Shown here one piece after another: positions 10,122-17,272 of a stretch of 64,000 bases of DNA. Source of the DNA: Henriciella marina (lineage in GTDB: Bacteria; Pseudomonadota; Alphaproteobacteria; Caulobacterales; Hyphomonadaceae). The stretch is from the NCBI RefSeq assembly GCF_027213945.1, contig NZ_JAPWGW010000004.1:186001-250000 (forward strand), given 5' to 3'. The position numbers and the translations under genes are program-made. Position 1 is the stretch's first letter; every line of letters begins with the position of its first letter. Below the pieces are notes generated by a model, which saw only the letters and a list, made by a program, of their open reading frames with translations, did not search any database and was not told where the DNA came from.

Positions 10122-10607
10122 ATGATGAAATCCTCAATCAAAGTGGCATCGACGCAGAAACCGCTAACGGCGAAAGCGGCGTTCATGCTGGCCTGCATCA
10201 TGATGATGGAAAACAAGGATAGCGGGGATGACACGACGCAAATCGTTCGCGCCCTTCACTGCGCAATCAGTTGTCCCGACTGGCAGGCGGCTTCCGCTGC
10301 TTGGGAGTTGCGGGAGAGCCCTGAAGACTGCCTGCAACTGCTGAAAGGCACCATGAACAGAGAACAGAGCAACTGCGCCATCGCCAATCTCACTGAGATC
10401 GCTCTTGCAGCAGGGGTGCTTTCAGACGAAAGCCGCATACTTTTGCATCAGATCAATGATGTGCTTGAGCCGATGCCAGGGCTGCTAGATCAGGCGATCT
10501 TTATCATTGGCTGCAAGAATAATCGGGATGCTCTAACCTCAACCGGCAATGATGCGCTTCATCAGGGCCACTCTGGATCGGACGGCCCTCTGGGGGTGTA
10601 TCACTGA
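10122..10607 (+). CDS. TerB-like helical protein (tentative)
   Basis: A 161-residue protein without signal peptide or membrane helix; ATG 10122 and ATG 10125 are both possible behind GGAG. Residues around 85-115 (NLTEIALAAGVLSDESRILLHQI) match the pattern of TerB-like tellurite-resistance domains, where an Ala-Gly-x-Leu-Ser-x-Glu turn follows a helix. Residues 19-35 form another such helix (FMLACIMMMENKDSG). The last 30 residues look disordered. It is divergent from the membrane HTH gene and its end overlaps the methyltransferase by 7 bases. The function is unknown and the TerB link is by eye only. Confidence 0.5.
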   Translation: MMKSSIKVASTQKPLTAKAAFMLACIMMMENKDSGDDTTQIVRALHCAISCPDWQAASAAWELRESPEDCLQLLKGTMNREQSNCAIANLTEIALAAGVLSDESRILLHQINDVLEPMPGLLDQAIFIIGCKNNRDALTSTGNDALHQGHSGSDGPLGVYH

Positions 10608-11350
10608 CATCTCGCCGGATGAGTGGTTCGCACCAGCCGGTAGCCACAGTCGAGCGTGTCCAGCTTCAATAGATGCCCATAGCTCGTTTCCCAAGAACCG
10701 TCTTTGAGATCGCGATCAAGCTGTTCCAGTCCGTCCGACACGTCGCCTATTTTCCAGAAGGACGACATGGCGCGGCGGATACGCGGGTCGAGATAGGCGG
10801 CAGGCCGCCTCCAATAGGCGGCGAGAAAGCCGTCGGTGCAATCATGGGGGATCGGAACGGCGTCGATCACGACTTCGCCCAGCCAGTCTGCGTACCGCTC
10901 CATTGGGGGCATGGTGGCTTCATCCAGCGTAAGCAGCGCTGGGAAATAATCGAATAGCCAGAAGTCCTTATGATTGGCATCGAAAGTGAGGAACACGACG
11001 GGCCCGCGCGTTACCCTTCGCATCTCTACGCAGCCTCTGGCCTGATCGCTCCAGTGATGGATAGTCAATACGGCCATTGAGGCATCGAACCTCTTGTCGG
11101 CGAAGGGCAGGGACTCGGCCGAGCCCTGTATCGCCACGGCATCTGATGCTGGGCGCTGGGCGATCATCTCTGCCGAAGGCTCAAGCGCTGTCAGCTTGCG
11201 CCCTTGCGGTTCGTATGAGCCGCTTCCCGCGCCGACATTCAGAATAGTTCTGGCGTCACCAATCGCCGCATGGATCTGGCGCGCGATCCGCGGGTCGGGT
11301 TTGCGAAGCTGGGCGTAGTCGACGCCGATGGTGTCATAGAGCGCGTTCAT
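10601..11350 (-). CDS. Class I SAM-dependent methyltransferase
   Basis: A 249-residue Rossmann methyltransferase of the UbiE/COQ5-like type. Motif I is ILNVGAGSGSYEP, motif II the acidic ALEPSAEM, and the post-II segment AVAIQGSAESLPFADKRFD is typical of small-molecule methyltransferases. It has no membrane segment. The substrate is unknown. It lies 64 bases downstream of trmFO on the same strand and may be cotranscribed. A perfect ATTGGT-N3-ACCAAT palindrome sits 6 bases before its start codon. Confidence 0.85.
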   Translation of the reverse strand: MNALYDTIGVDYAQLRKPDPRIARQIHAAIGDARTILNVGAGSGSYEPQGRKLTALEPSAEMIAQRPASDAVAIQGSAESLPFADKRFDASMAVLTIHHWSDQARGCVEMRRVTRGPVVFLTFDANHKDFWLFDYFPALLTLDEATMPPMERYADWLGEVVIDAVPIPHDCTDGFLAAYWRRPAAYLDPRIRRAMSSFWKIGDVSDGLEQLDRDLKDGSWETSYGHLLKLDTLDCGYRLVRTTHPARCQ

Positions 11351-11356
11351 CGGCTC

Positions 11357-11371
11357 ATTGGTATCACCAAT
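11357..11371. promoter_or_regulatory. ATTGGT-ATC-ACCAAT palindrome before the methyltransferase start
   Basis: A perfect 6-base inverted repeat with a 3-base centre, directly upstream of the minus-strand start codon at 11350. It could be an operator or a hairpin at the ribosome site. No bound factor can be named. Confidence 0.3.
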
Positions 11372-11414
11372 CCGAAGAAGGTTCGCACGTTACTTACCCT
11401 GCAGCATTGCGCGA

Positions 11415-12827
11415 CTACTCTGCTGCGACAGGCTCGCGCTGCGCCGAGAGCCAGGTATCAATGTCCTGCAGCGCCCGAACGGCTTGAACGCCTTTCTTGG
11501 CGCGGCCCTTTGCCTTGCCGCGAATGCGTTTGCCTTCCTCATCCTTTGTCGGGACGGTGCCCGGTTCCGGATCAGGGAAGAGGCCGAAATTAATGTTCAT
11601 CGGTTGGAAGCTTTGTTTGCCCTCAAGGTGGCCGCCCGTGATGTGACCGACAAGAGCGCCGAGCGCGGTAGTTGGTGGCGGCGGCGCAAGCTCTAGCCCG
11701 AGGCGTTCGGCTGCGGCGAACCGACCAGCGAGAAGACCCATGGCAGCGCTTTCGACATAGCCTTCGACGCCCGTTATCTGACCTGCGAAACGAAGCCGTG
11801 GCATCGACTTCATGCGCAGCTGTTCGTCGAGCAGCTTTGGTGAGTTGAGGAAAGTGTTGCGGTGAATGCCGCCAAGGCGAGCGAACTGTGCGTTCTCCAG
11901 TCCCGGGATCATCCGGAAGATGTCGGCCTGTGCCCCGTATTTCAGCTTGGTCTGGAAACCGACCATGTTCCAGAGCGTGCCGAGCGCATTGTCTTGGCGC
12001 AGCTGAACTACGGCATGGGCTTTCACGTCCGGATTGTGCGGGTTTGTAAGCCCAACTGGTTTCATCGGACCAAAACGAAGCGTCTCGCGCCCGCGCTCTG
12101 CCATAACTTCGATAGGCAGGCACCCCTCGAAGTACGGCGTGTCCTTTTCCCAATCCTTGAACTCGGTTTTCTCACCGGCGATCAGCGCGTCGATGAAGGC
12201 GTTATACTGTTCCTCATTCATGGCGCAGTTGATGTAGGCGGCTTTCTCGCCGTGCGGGCCGGGCTTGTCATAGCGGCTTTGGCGCCACGCCTTGTCCATG
12301 TCGATGCTCTCGAAATAGACAATGGGTGCGATCGCGTCGAAGAAGGCGAGATCCTCCTCGCCCGTATGCGCGCGAATGGCTTCGGCGAGCTTGATTGAGG
12401 TCAGTGGGCCCGTCGCAATGATGACGCTGTCCCAGTCTTCTGGCGGGATGTCGTCGATCGCTTCGCGCACGATGGTGATGTTCGGGTGAGCTTCGAGGGT
12501 GGCGGTGACATCCTCGGAAAAGCCTTCGCGGTCCACAGCCAGCGCGCTGCCGGCCGGGACGGAGTGCTCACCGCCCTTTGTGATGATCAGGCCATTCGCC
12601 CGGCGCATTTCTTCATGCAGCACGCCGACGGCGTTTGACGTGTGATCGTCGGAGCGGAAGGAGTTCGAGCAGACGAGTTCTGCCAGCTTGTCAGTCTGGT
12701 GCGCCTCGGTGCCGCGTACGCCGCGCATCTCATGGATAATGACGGGCACGCCCATATTTGCAGCTTGCCAGGCGGCTTCGGACCCGGCCATGCCGCCGCC
12801 AATGATGTGGATCGGTTTGATGCTCAT
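11415..12827 (-). CDS. trmFO: Methylenetetrahydrofolate-tRNA (uracil-54-C5)-methyltransferase
   Basis: Folate- and FAD-dependent enzyme that makes m5U54 (ribothymidine) in the T-loop of tRNAs. The N-terminal FAD motif [17 protein letters not shown] is followed by the family stretch [14 protein letters not shown], containing the conserved cysteine, and by [11 protein letters not shown]. The 470 residues fit the family. The C-terminal ~60 residues hold a Lys/Arg-rich tail ([10 protein letters not shown]) that could help hold tRNA. The ATG at 12827 opens directly into the FAD motif. Many proteobacteria use SAM-dependent TrmA instead, so this is a useful lineage marker. Confidence 0.96.
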   Translation of the reverse strand: MSIKPIHIIGGGMAGSEAAWQAANMGVPVIIHEMRGVRGTEAHQTDKLAELVCSNSFRSDDHTSNAVGVLHEEMRRANGLIITKGGEHSVPAGSALAVDREGFSEDVTATLEAHPNITIVREAIDDIPPEDWDSVIIATGPLTSIKLAEAIRAHTGEEDLAFFDAIAPIVYFESIDMDKAWRQSRYDKPGPHGEKAAYINCAMNEEQYNAFIDALIAGEKTEFKDWEKDTPYFEGCLPIEVMAERGRETLRFGPMKPVGLTNPHNPDVKAHAVVQLRQDNALGTLWNMVGFQTKLKYGAQADIFRMIPGLENAQFARLGGIHRNTFLNSPKLLDEQLRMKSMPRLRFAGQITGVEGYVESAAMGLLAGRFAAAERLGLELAPPPPTTALGALVGHITGGHLEGKQSFQPMNINFGLFPDPEPGTVPTKDEEGKRIRGKAKGRAKKGVQAVRALQDIDTWLSAQREPVAAE

Positions 12828-12943
12828 GTCCCGCGATGTGCTGCTTCGTGGCCGCTAGGTCAAGCTGACGCGGGCATCATGGCTGGACGGAAAGTCGCGG
12901 CATCATAGCTACGGTGCGGTGCCTGCCGGTTGTGGTGGGATGA

Positions 12944-13219
12944 TACTGTTTCCGAAAGGCTTACTCACTGACCGCCGCGCTCAATGGTCTTGTGCGGTCG
13001 GTCAGTGGGCTTTTTGTCGGCGCAGGTCGGGCAATCGGGCTTCTGGCAACCGGAGCATGGATTGGTGTCCTGGCAGGTGGTTTTCTGGGTCTCGCGATTG
13101 CGACTGTTGTAGCTAACGCCGTTTCCGGCTTGATCGGTCTTTCAATTATCCGGCGCCACCCATTGAAGGATGTGGATGCGGGCCGAAGTACATCGCCCGA
13201 TTGCTACGAAAGCGATTAA
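12944..13219 (+). pseudogene. Possible C-terminal remnant of a MATE-like transporter
   Basis: An open frame follows the stop at 12941; the only usable start inside it is GTG 12992, with no ribosome site. The translation is strongly hydrophobic and protein-like: LNGLVRSVSGLF, then LLATGAWIGVLAGGFLGL and IATVVANAVSGLIGL, ending in the basic RRHPLKD. This resembles the last two helices of MATE-type exporters. The first part overlaps a strong terminator hairpin. It may be a decayed gene end, a small membrane protein of at most 75 residues, or chance hydrophobicity. Confidence 0.3.
12966..13015 (+). terminator. Orphan rho-independent terminator
   Basis: CACTGACCG (12966-12974) pairs perfectly with 12999-13007; the stem continues with CCGC/GCGG past a one-base bulge and is followed by GGCTTTTT. 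No plus-strand gene lies upstream within the window, since trmFO runs the other way. It may therefore end an unannotated small RNA that starts in or before the 12.83-12.95 kb stretch. Confidence 0.65.
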
Positions 13220-13267
13220 AGGCGAGGGAGTGGTGGATCTGATGAAAGCCAGAGGACCAACCAGACT

Positions 13268-14731
13268 GTGACTGATTTTCCTGAGAAGAGCGCTTTGGAA
13301 CCAGATGACTGGGCCGCGTTCAGACAGCGCGCCCATGAGACGCTGGACCGGGCGCTCGACCGGCTTGAGCAGGCCGGGACGGGTAGTGTCTGGTCACCCG
13401 TGCCGAAAGACGTGGAGTCGCAGCTAGAGCAGGCGCTCGTCGCTGCACCGCTTGAGGCCGATGCTTGCGATGCGGCGCTTGCGTCTTTGCTCCCCTACGG
13501 GGTTGGAAACACCCATCCACGATTTTTGGGCTGGGTGCATGGCAGTGGGACACCGTTCGGCTTGCTGCCAGCAATGATTGAAGCGTCACTCAACGCCAAT
13601 TGCGGCGGGCGAGATCATGTGGGCCTCAAGGTCGAGCGCGCCTTGACCGCGTGGGTCGCTGAACAGTTTGGCTTTCCGCAAACGGCGAGCGGTCTGGTCG
13701 TAACGGGTACGTCGATGGCGACAGTCGTCGCCCTGAAGGTGGCTCGCGATGCCGCGCTTGGTTTTGCTTCGCGAGAGACCGGCGTCGATGGATCGAAGCT
13801 GGTTGCCTATACCTCTGCCGAGGCGCATGCGTGCAACGCCCGCGCCCTGGACATATTGGGTCTGGGGACATCGGCGCTGCGTAAAATCGCTGTGAACGGC
13901 GCGTTCCGCATGGACCTGTCGGCTCTCAAGTCTGCGATTGATCGGGACAGGGCAGCCGGACTTGTTCCATTCGCCGTCATTGGCACAGCCGGTACGGTCA
14001 ATACCGGAGCAATTGATGATCTGGGCGGTCTTGCGGTTATCGCAGAACAGGAAAAGCTATGGTTTCACGTTGACGGTGCGTTTGCGGCTTCGGGAATCTT
14101 GAGCGACGAAGTCGCGCCCAAGCTGCGCGGCATAGAGCGCGCGCATTCCATTGCTTTCGATTTCCATAAATGGCTACACGTCAATTATGATGCAGGTTTT
14201 GTTTTGGTCCGCGATGAAGATCTGCATCGCCGTACGTTCTCGACGCGCCCGGAATATCTGAAGGCTGCCGAAAGAGGGTTGGCGGCTGGCAATCCGTGGC
14301 CGGTTGAGTTCGGACCAGAGCTGTCGCGAGGCTTCCGTGCGCTCAAAGTCTGGGCGCACATTGCTGAGTTCGGGCCGCAGCGACTTGGCGCCGCGATTTC
14401 TGAAAACTGTCAACTCGTCAGAACACTAGCCGCACTTGTTGACGATGCACCGTCTCTTGAACGTCTGGCGCCTGTCGAAACATCCATATGTTGCTTCCGC
14501 TATCGGGCTGATGGTCTGACTGAATCTGAACTCGATGCTCTGAATGAGGAAATCGTTGTCCGGCTTCAGGAAACTGGCGTTGCGGCACCATCCACGACGA
14601 AAGTGAATGGCAAACTTGCGATACGCGTTAATATAACCAATCACAGGACCCGCGAAGCTGATCTTCATGTGCTGCTGGGCGCTATAGATGATCTAGCACC
14701 TGAAGCACTCGCGCAGTTTCGCCATACCTGA
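13268..14731 (+). CDS. PLP-dependent group II amino acid decarboxylase
   Basis: A 487-residue fold-type I pyridoxal-phosphate enzyme of the aromatic-L-amino-acid/glutamate decarboxylase family. His186 in SAEAHACN stacks on the cofactor. Asp269 of HVDGAFAAS binds the pyridine nitrogen. Lys301 in DFHKWLHVNYD forms the Schiff base. GSGTPFGLLPAMIEASLNAN is the usual N-terminal substrate-side segment. The start is GTG with AGAGGA 11 bases upstream. The substrate cannot be chosen between aromatic and acidic amino acids. It stands alone, with no transporter or amine-oxidase neighbour. Confidence 0.9.
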   Translation: MTDFPEKSALEPDDWAAFRQRAHETLDRALDRLEQAGTGSVWSPVPKDVESQLEQALVAAPLEADACDAALASLLPYGVGNTHPRFLGWVHGSGTPFGLLPAMIEASLNANCGGRDHVGLKVERALTAWVAEQFGFPQTASGLVVTGTSMATVVALKVARDAALGFASRETGVDGSKLVAYTSAEAHACNARALDILGLGTSALRKIAVNGAFRMDLSALKSAIDRDRAAGLVPFAVIGTAGTVNTGAIDDLGGLAVIAEQEKLWFHVDGAFAASGILSDEVAPKLRGIERAHSIAFDFHKWLHVNYDAGFVLVRDEDLHRRTFSTRPEYLKAAERGLAAGNPWPVEFGPELSRGFRALKVWAHIAEFGPQRLGAAISENCQLVRTLAALVDDAPSLERLAPVETSICCFRYRADGLTESELDALNEEIVVRLQETGVAAPSTTKVNGKLAIRVNITNHRTREADLHVLLGAIDDLAPEALAQFRHT

Positions 14732-14816
14732 CCGGAGGCATCCTTGCGAAACGGCCTGCAAAAAGCTGACAGCTTGGGCGTTGCCGCTCACACGAGACAG
14801 GGTTACCTCAACTAGT

Positions 14817-16166
14817 ATGACATCCAGCTTCAAAACGCCCCCGCAGGACATCCTCGCAACACTCATCGACCAATGCCTGGCTGCAGGTGCGACGGCCGCT
14901 GATTGTTCGCTAGCAGTCTCTGATGGCGTCAGCGTCGATGTTCGCGACGGCAAGCTCGAAAATGTAGAGCGCAGCGAGTCTCAGGGCGTCTCGCTTCGGG
15001 CCCTTTTTGGGCAGCGGCAGGCGCATGTTTCGGGTTCGGATCTTTCAGACGACGCGCTGCGAACGATGGCCGAACGATGCGTCGCAATGGCGAAGGCCGT
15101 TCCAGAGGACAGGTTCGCGGGTCTGCCTGATCATGATCTTCTGGAGACCAATCCTCCAGAACTTGATCTCGAAGGAGACGGCGAGATCGCGCTCGAGAAG
15201 CTCGAATCAGATGCGATTGAGGCAGAGGCTGCAGCATTGGCGATAAAGGGCGTGAAGACGGTTGCAGGTTGCGGCAATGGCTGGAGCCGGTCCGAGCGCT
15301 GGGTTGCAGCGAGCAATGGTTTCTCATCTTACCTCGCGGGCGGATCTACGAGTCTTGGGCTCGCTGCCGTTGCGATGCGTGACGACGCCATGGAGCGCGA
15401 CTACGACAGCTGGAGCGTGCGCAAGATGGCTCACCGGCCGTCACCAGCAGAGATTGGCCGCACCGCCGGCGAACGCGCTGTTGCACGGCTCGGCCCGCGC
15501 AAGGTGAAGACACAGAAGGCCGCGGTTATTTATGACAAGCGTGTTTCATCCAGCCTTATCGGTGCATTCCTGTCAGGGATTTCCGGCCCGTCCGTGGCTC
15601 GTGGCGTCAGCTTTCTGAAAGACCGGATGGACCAGAAGGTCTTTGGCGATGGACTGAACATCATAGATGATCCGTTTCTTGAGCGGGCCCTCGGTTGCCG
15701 CAATCATGATGGGGAGGGGCTCCCGGTCGCGAAGTCGGCACTGGTCGAGGACGGCGTCCTGACGCGCTGGCTGCTCAACACGTCTTCGGCGCGCCAGCTA
15801 GGCTTACGGCCGAATGGCTTTGCGGCGGGCGGCTTCGGTAACCCACCGGGCGTCGGCACATCGAATACGCATATCGAAGCAGGTGCGAAGACACCTGAAA
15901 CGCTGATGTCGGAAGCGGGCAAAGGCCTTCTCGTCACGGACATGTTTGGACCGTCGATCAATCCAAACACCGGCGACTATTCGGTCGGTGTAGCTGGCTT
16001 CTGGTTCGAGAATGGCGAAATCCAGCACCCGGTATCGGAGGTGACGATTGCCGGGGACTTGCCGGCGATCTTTGCCCGTCTCATTCCGGCGTCAGATCTC
16101 GAATTCCGAGGCCGCATCAATGCGCCAAGCCTTCTGGTTGAGGACATGTCGATTGCAGGCAATTGA
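14817..16166 (+). CDS. pmbA: PmbA/TldE, partner subunit of the TldD metalloprotease
   Basis: The non-catalytic subunit of the TldD/TldE protease, which trims modified peptides and helps degrade the CcdA antitoxin in E. coli. I chose ATG 14817 (449 residues) over the TTG at 14781. Typical segments are DGKLENVERSESQGVSLR, SGISGPSVARGVSFLKD, and the glycine-rich C-terminal block GDYSVGVAGFWFENGEIQHPVSEVTIAG. It lacks the zinc motif HExxxH, as PmbA does. The partner tldD is at 26.8-28.2 kb, not adjacent. An IMPase-like gene overlaps the 3' end, an order shared by many alphaproteobacteria. Confidence 0.94.
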   Translation: MTSSFKTPPQDILATLIDQCLAAGATAADCSLAVSDGVSVDVRDGKLENVERSESQGVSLRALFGQRQAHVSGSDLSDDALRTMAERCVAMAKAVPEDRFAGLPDHDLLETNPPELDLEGDGEIALEKLESDAIEAEAAALAIKGVKTVAGCGNGWSRSERWVAASNGFSSYLAGGSTSLGLAAVAMRDDAMERDYDSWSVRKMAHRPSPAEIGRTAGERAVARLGPRKVKTQKAAVIYDKRVSSSLIGAFLSGISGPSVARGVSFLKDRMDQKVFGDGLNIIDDPFLERALGCRNHDGEGLPVAKSALVEDGVLTRWLLNTSSARQLGLRPNGFAAGGFGNPPGVGTSNTHIEAGAKTPETLMSEAGKGLLVTDMFGPSINPNTGDYSVGVAGFWFENGEIQHPVSEVTIAGDLPAIFARLIPASDLEFRGRINAPSLLVEDMSIAGN

Positions 16167-17271
16167 GACGGCTTTCAGCGATGATTTCATGCTTCTTCAG
16201 GAAGCCGTGATTGAGGCTGGAAATATGGCGCTTGCTCGATTCGAGCGGGGAGACACCAAGGCATGGGAGAAGACGCCGGGCCACCCCGTTACCAATGCCG
16301 ACCTGGAAGCTAATCGCATCATCAAGCGCCACTTGTCGGGCAACAGGCCGGATTATGGCTGGTTGTCTGAGGAAACCGCGCTTTCCCGCGATACACACCT
16401 TACCGATACTGTTTGGTGTGTCGATCCGATCGACGGCACGCGCGCATTCATGGGGGGGGAGCCTTACTGGGCTATCGCTGGCGCCCTGGTGAAAGACGGA
16501 CATGCGGTTTGCGGCGTGGTTCACGCACCTGCACTCGGAGAAACTTATGCGGCAGAGCGTGGCAAGGGAGCCTGGCTGAACGGACAGCGATTGCTGACCA
16601 GCAGCTGCGACGAAGAAACAGGGTGCAAGATGATCGCATCCGAATCGATGCTCACGCATCCGGCGTGGCGTGTCCCTTGGCCAGATATGAAGCTTGCCCG
16701 TCCGAAGCCGAATGCGACCCTGCTGCGCATGTGCTGGGTGGCAACCGGAGAATGGGATGCGACGCTCGCGCTGTGGCGTAAATCGGATTGGGACCTTGCC
16801 GCAGGGGCAGTTATTGTTGAAGAGGCTGGCGGCGTTGCGACAACGCATCTAGGCGAGCGCTTCAGATTCAATCGCAGTGAACCGGCACAACGTAGTCTCA
16901 TTGCGGCTGGAAAGCGCCTGCATCCTCTGTTAGTGGAGCGCGTCAAAGGCGTCCGACTGCCTGATCCGAACTGGACGGTCAGGCCATATGACAGGGCGAG
17001 TGAAACGGAGCAGACGAAAATGGCTGATATGCCGGAGACCAAGCAACTTCTTCACCTCGTCATTGGCGGTGAGTTGAAAGACGTGCGCGGCATTGAGTTC
17101 GAAGACCTTTCCAAGTTGGACTTTGTGGGGGCCTTCCCAAGCTACAAAGCGGCCTATGATGCCTGGAAGAATGCAGCGCAACGCACCGTGGACCACGCGG
17201 AAATGCGCTACTTCATCCTTCATGCGCACAGGCTGCTCGACCCTGAAACGGGCTCTCATCATCACGTCTGA
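16153..17271 (+). CDS. Inositol monophosphatase-family phosphatase fused to a DUF4170 domain
   Basis: A 372-residue two-domain protein. Residues 1-~280 are an IMPase/CysQ-like magnesium phosphatase: VTNADLEANRIIKRHL, CVDPIDGTRAFMGG (metal site) and SDWDLAAGAVIVEEAGG. Residues ~290-372 (QLLHLVIGGELKDV.GIEF through MRYFILHAHRLLDPE) are a DUF4170 domain, usually a separate small protein. No stop codon separates them. ATG 17020 inside the frame has CGGAG 9 bases upstream, so the small domain may also be made alone. TTG 16153 is chosen as start because GAGGA lies 9 bases before it; ATG 16189 is the alternative. It carries a run of eight G at 16452-16459. Confidence 0.85.
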   Translation: MQAIETAFSDDFMLLQEAVIEAGNMALARFERGDTKAWEKTPGHPVTNADLEANRIIKRHLSGNRPDYGWLSEETALSRDTHLTDTVWCVDPIDGTRAFMGGEPYWAIAGALVKDGHAVCGVVHAPALGETYAAERGKGAWLNGQRLLTSSCDEETGCKMIASESMLTHPAWRVPWPDMKLARPKPNATLLRMCWVATGEWDATLALWRKSDWDLAAGAVIVEEAGGVATTHLGERFRFNRSEPAQRSLIAAGKRLHPLLVERVKGVRLPDPNWTVRPYDRASETEQTKMADMPETKQLLHLVIGGELKDVRGIEFEDLSKLDFVGAFPSYKAAYDAWKNAAQRTVDHAEMRYFILHAHRLLDPETGSHHHV

Positions 17272-17272
17272 C

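Larger units (their letters stand above)
12828..13267. other. 440-base gap between trmFO and the PLP decarboxylase gene
   Basis: No convincing full gene. It holds a 6-base inverted repeat (CCCGCG 12830-12835 / CGCGGG 12869-12874), a near-identical 12-base direct repeat (12873-12884 and 12899-12910), a strong plus-strand terminator (12966-13015), and a hydrophobic reading frame (12944-13219). The promoters of the two flanking divergent genes must also lie here. Confidence 0.6.

Noticed and set aside
10122-10607. Tellurite-resistance operon
   Set aside because: Only a possible TerB-like domain is present; no terC, terD or terZ genes are nearby.
13268-14731. A biosynthetic cluster around the PLP decarboxylase
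   Set aside because: The neighbours are pmbA and trmFO; no tailoring, transport or regulatory genes support a cluster.
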